From positions 62,001 to 126,000 of the forward strand of contig NZ_SCMK01000002.1 in the NCBI RefSeq assembly GCF_005503355.1: DNA of 64,000 nt. Direction: 5' to 3'. The DNA is from Sphingomonas sp. 1F27F7B. Lineage in GTDB: Bacteria > Pseudomonadota > Alphaproteobacteria > Sphingomonadales > Sphingomonadaceae. The notes beneath the pieces were generated by a model. That model had not been told where the DNA came from and did not search any database. It worked only from the letters and a program-made list of their open reading frames with translations. The translations under genes were made by a program, and so were the position numbers. Shown piece after piece: positions 61,680-64,000 of this stretch; the first letter of the stretch is position 1; every line of letters starts with the position of its first letter.

Positions 61680-64000
61680 TGCGCCGCGCCCCAGCTCGGA
61701 CCCACGCCAATCTCGACGCCGAGCGGCACGGTGAGCTTCACTGCCGGCTCGGCGGCGGTCGCCATCACCCGCTGGATGACCGGCCTGGCGGCCTCCACAT
61801 CGGCTTCGGGCAGCTCGAACACCAGCTCGTCGTGCACCTGGAGCAGCATCTTGACGCCGGGCAGCCCGGCTTCGGCCAGCGCCGGGCCCATCCGCGCCAT
61901 CGCCCGCTTGATGATGTCGGCGCTGGTGCCCTGGATCGGTGCGTTGATCGCTGCGCGCTCGCTGCCGGCGCGCTCGTTCGGGTTCGACGACTTGAGCCGT
62001 GGGAAATGCGTCTTCCGGCCGAACAGGGTGGTGGTGTAGCCGCGCTCCTTGGCCAGGTTGAGCGTGTCGGCGATATAGCGGTTGATGCCGGGGAAGCGCT
62101 CGAAATAGCGGTTGATCATCGCCTGTGCCTCGTCGGGTGTGACGTCGAGGCGGCCGGCCAGGCCCCAGCGCGAGATGCCGTAGAGGATCGCGAAATTGAT
62201 CGTCTTGGCGCGGCCGCGCGTTTCGCGGTTGACTTCGCCGAACAGCTCCATCGCGGTGCGGTTGTGGATGTCCTCGCCCTGTTCGAAGGCCTCGCGCAGG
62301 GCAGGCACGTCGGCGATGTGCGCGGCCAGGCGCAGCTCGATCTGCGAATAGTCGGCCGAGAGGATCACATTGCCGGGTTCCGCCACGAACGCGTCCCGGA
62401 TTTGTCTGCCGGTCTCGGTGCGGATCGGAATGTTCTGGAGATTGGGGTCGGTCGAGCTCAGCCGCCCGGTCTGCGCGCCGGTCAGGCTGTAGCTGGTGTG
62501 GACGCGGCCGGTCGCCGGGTTGATCTGCGCCTGGAGCGCATCGGTGTAAGTGGATTTGAGCTTGGTGAGCTGGCGCCAGTCGAGCACCTTCAGCACCATC
62601 TCGCGGCCCCGTTCGTTTTCGGGCGAATCCTTGTCGGCCGCGATTCGCTCCAGCTCGTTGACGTCGGTGGAATAGACGCCGGACTTGCCCTTGCGGCCGC
62701 CCTTGATCCCCATCTTGTCGAACAGCACGTCGCCCAGCTGCTTGGGGCTGCCGATGGTGAACTTGAAGCCGGCCAGCCCGTGGATCTCCTCCTCCAGCGC
62801 GGCGATCTGGTGCGAGAAGTCGGTCGAGAGCTTGTGGAGGACTTGCGCATCCACCTTGATGCCCGCGCGCTCCATGTCGGCGATCACCTTGACGAGCGGC
62901 CGGTCGACCATCTCATAGACGCGAGTCGAGCCTTCATAGGCGAGCCGCGGCTTGAAGCGGCGCCACAGCCGCAGCGTCACATCGGCATCCTCGGCGGCGT
63001 AGCGCGTGGCCGCCTTGAGATCGACTTCGCCGAAGCCGAGCTGGTTCTTGCCGGTGCCGACCACGTCCTTGTACGCGATGCAGCTGTGCGAGAGGTGGGT
63101 GGCGGCCAGCTCGTCCATGCCGTGGCCGTGCAGGCCGGCGTCGAGATCGAAGCTCATCACGATCGTGTCGTCATAAGGGACGACTTCGATGCCGCAGCCG
63201 CCGAGCACGATCAGGTCGTATTTGAGATTGTGGCCGATCTTGAGGACGGCGGGGTCCTCGAGCAGCGGCTTCAGCTTCGCGATCGCCACCGCGCGATCGA
63301 TCTGCAGCGGCTTCTCGGCGAACATGTCGGTGCCGCCATGGCCGATCGGAATGTAGCAGGCCTTGTTGGGCGCCAGCGCCATCGAGACGCCGACCAGTTC
63401 GGCGCGCGTCGCGTCTACGCCGGTGGTCTCGGTGTCGACCGCCACCCAGCCCTGGTGCCGCGCCTGCGCGATCCATTGATCGAGCGCCGCTTCGTCGACG
63501 ACCGTCTCGTATCCGTCATGGTCGCAGGGCGGGTCTTCCTCCAGCCCGGGCGTGTCGTGCGTCTCGACCGGCGCATCCGCCACCGCCGAAAGCCGGTTGA
63601 GCAGGGTGCGGAAGCCGTGATGCTCCAGGAACGCGCGCAGCGGCGCGTCCGGAATGCCCTTGAGCTCGAATTCCTCCAGCGGTTCGGGCAGCGGGACGTC
63701 GCTCGCCAGCTGGACCAGCTTGTGCGAGAGCCGCGCCATCTCGGCATGCTCGATCAGATTGTCGCGCATCTTCGAAGGCTTCATCGAAGGCGCCGCTTCC
63801 AGCACGCCCTCGACCGTGCCGAATTCCTGGATCAGCTTGGCGGCGGTCTTGGGGCCGACGCCCTTCACGCCCGGAACATTGTCGACGCTGTCGCCCATCA
63901 GGGCCAGCACTTCGCCCAGTTTCTCGGGGAGCACCCCGAACTTCTCTTCGGTGTCCTTGGGGCCCAGGCGGCGGTTGTTCATCGTGTCGAGCATGTCGAC
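61676..64000 (-). CDS. polA: DNA polymerase I (5' end outside window)
   Basis: The gene runs off the right edge, so the N-terminus is missing; about 774 residues are visible. Present in order are the end of the 5'-3' exonuclease domain with the helix-hairpin-helix (MGDSVDNVPGVKGVGPKTAA), a 3'-5' exonuclease domain with intact proofreading motifs (VDTETTG, HNLKYDL, YAAEDADVTLRLW), and the polymerase domain with motif A DYSQIELR, the O-helix RAKTINFAILYGISRWG and motif C QVHDELVFE. It therefore looks fully functional in proofreading, unlike Taq-type enzymes. The 3' end overlaps the flippase start by four bases. Confidence 0.97.
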   Translation of the reverse strand, partial: VDMLDTMNNRRLGPKDTEEKFGVLPEKLGEVLALMGDSVDNVPGVKGVGPKTAAKLIQEFGTVEGVLEAAPSMKPSKMRDNLIEHAEMARLSHKLVQLASDVPLPEPLEEFELKGIPDAPLRAFLEHHGFRTLLNRLSAVADAPVETHDTPGLEEDPPCDHDGYETVVDEAALDQWIAQARHQGWVAVDTETTGVDATRAELVGVSMALAPNKACYIPIGHGGTDMFAEKPLQIDRAVAIAKLKPLLEDPAVLKIGHNLKYDLIVLGGCGIEVVPYDDTIVMSFDLDAGLHGHGMDELAATHLSHSCIAYKDVVGTGKNQLGFGEVDLKAATRYAAEDADVTLRLWRRFKPRLAYEGSTRVYEMVDRPLVKVIADMERAGIKVDAQVLHKLSTDFSHQIAALEEEIHGLAGFKFTIGSPKQLGDVLFDKMGIKGGRKGKSGVYSTDVNELERIAADKDSPENERGREMVLKVLDWRQLTKLKSTYTDALQAQINPATGRVHTSYSLTGAQTGRLSSTDPNLQNIPIRTETGRQIRDAFVAEPGNVILSADYSQIELRLAAHIADVPALREAFEQGEDIHNRTAMELFGEVNRETRGRAKTINFAILYGISRWGLAGRLDVTPDEAQAMINRYFERFPGINRYIADTLNLAKERGYTTTLFGRKTHFPRLKSSNPNERAGSERAAINAPIQGTSADIIKRAMARMGPALAEAGLPGVKMLLQVHDELVFELPEADVEAARPVIQRVMATAAEPAVKLTVPLGVEIGVGPSWGAAH

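Overview
The window is a GC-rich stretch of a bacterial chromosome whose gene content, gene order and intergenic repeats fit the alphaproteobacterial order Sphingomonadales, most likely Sphingomonas or a close relative. The pointers are a CrtZ-type carotenoid hydroxylase, HemJ as the protoporphyrinogen oxidase, DUF6489 directly before mnmE, MmcB, DUF1491, DUF3576, an SdhAF4-like DUF1674 protein, and CCGGGG-rich inverted repeats between genes. The species call is inference, because no rRNA gene is present. Almost everything is core genome; no transposase, integrase, phage gene or CRISPR array was seen.

Layout. 1-9.2 kb: carotenoid hydroxylase, MsrB and a class A penicillin-binding protein, then a leftward set (YgjP-type metallopeptidase, UPF0260, SCO1-type lipoprotein), an ankyrin protein, SOS-type mmcB, a SleB-type hydrolase, and hpf-ptsN-thioesterase-DUF1491. 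9.3-12.8 kb: leftward, mostly overlapping chain ppsR-maf-aroE-coaE-dnaQ. 12.8-13.1 kb: a non-coding gap between ppsR and hemE that matches the position of the Caulobacter replication origin and carries DnaA-box-like sites and an AT-rich tract. 13.1-23.8 kb: rightward hemE-hemJ-rho, a TerC transporter, then DUF6489-mnmE-mnmG-rsmG-parA-parB with three parS-like sites. 23.9-28.4 kb: leftward leuS-lptE-holA and a DUF3576 lipoprotein. Together 9.3-28 kb reads as the origin/partition segment of the chromosome.

28.6-41.3 kb: an outer-membrane protein, a TenI/ThiE-like protein, a YggS-type PLP protein, a HAD phosphatase, an RNase-AS-like exonuclease, an unknown protein, ribA, xth, lolA and ftsK; then a UbiH-family hydroxylase, a GIY-YIG nuclease gene enclosed by near-perfect 30-bp inverted repeats, a Lon-substrate-binding-like protein, a thioredoxin/TPR protein and tRNA-Gly(GCC). 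41.4-51.4 kb: DUF2147, DUF72, a TonB-dependent receptor, a glutaryl-CoA-dehydrogenase/GNAT/CoA-transferase operon, and hemC-hemD plus a membrane protein. 51.6-64 kb: tsaD-gpsA-DUF1697, a 50-residue SdhAF4-like gene, an rsmB-like methyltransferase, rpe, a heparinase-family protein, a small acidic protein, a long palindromic repeat, purH, a flippase and the 3' part of polA, which runs off the right edge.

The most interesting non-genic signals are the candidate origin with three parS-like sites about 6.5-9 kb away, the LexA-type box and start-codon hairpin at mmcB, the GIY-YIG cassette with terminal inverted repeats plus a gene-free relative about 1.5 kb away, and a 132-bp palindromic element next to purH.
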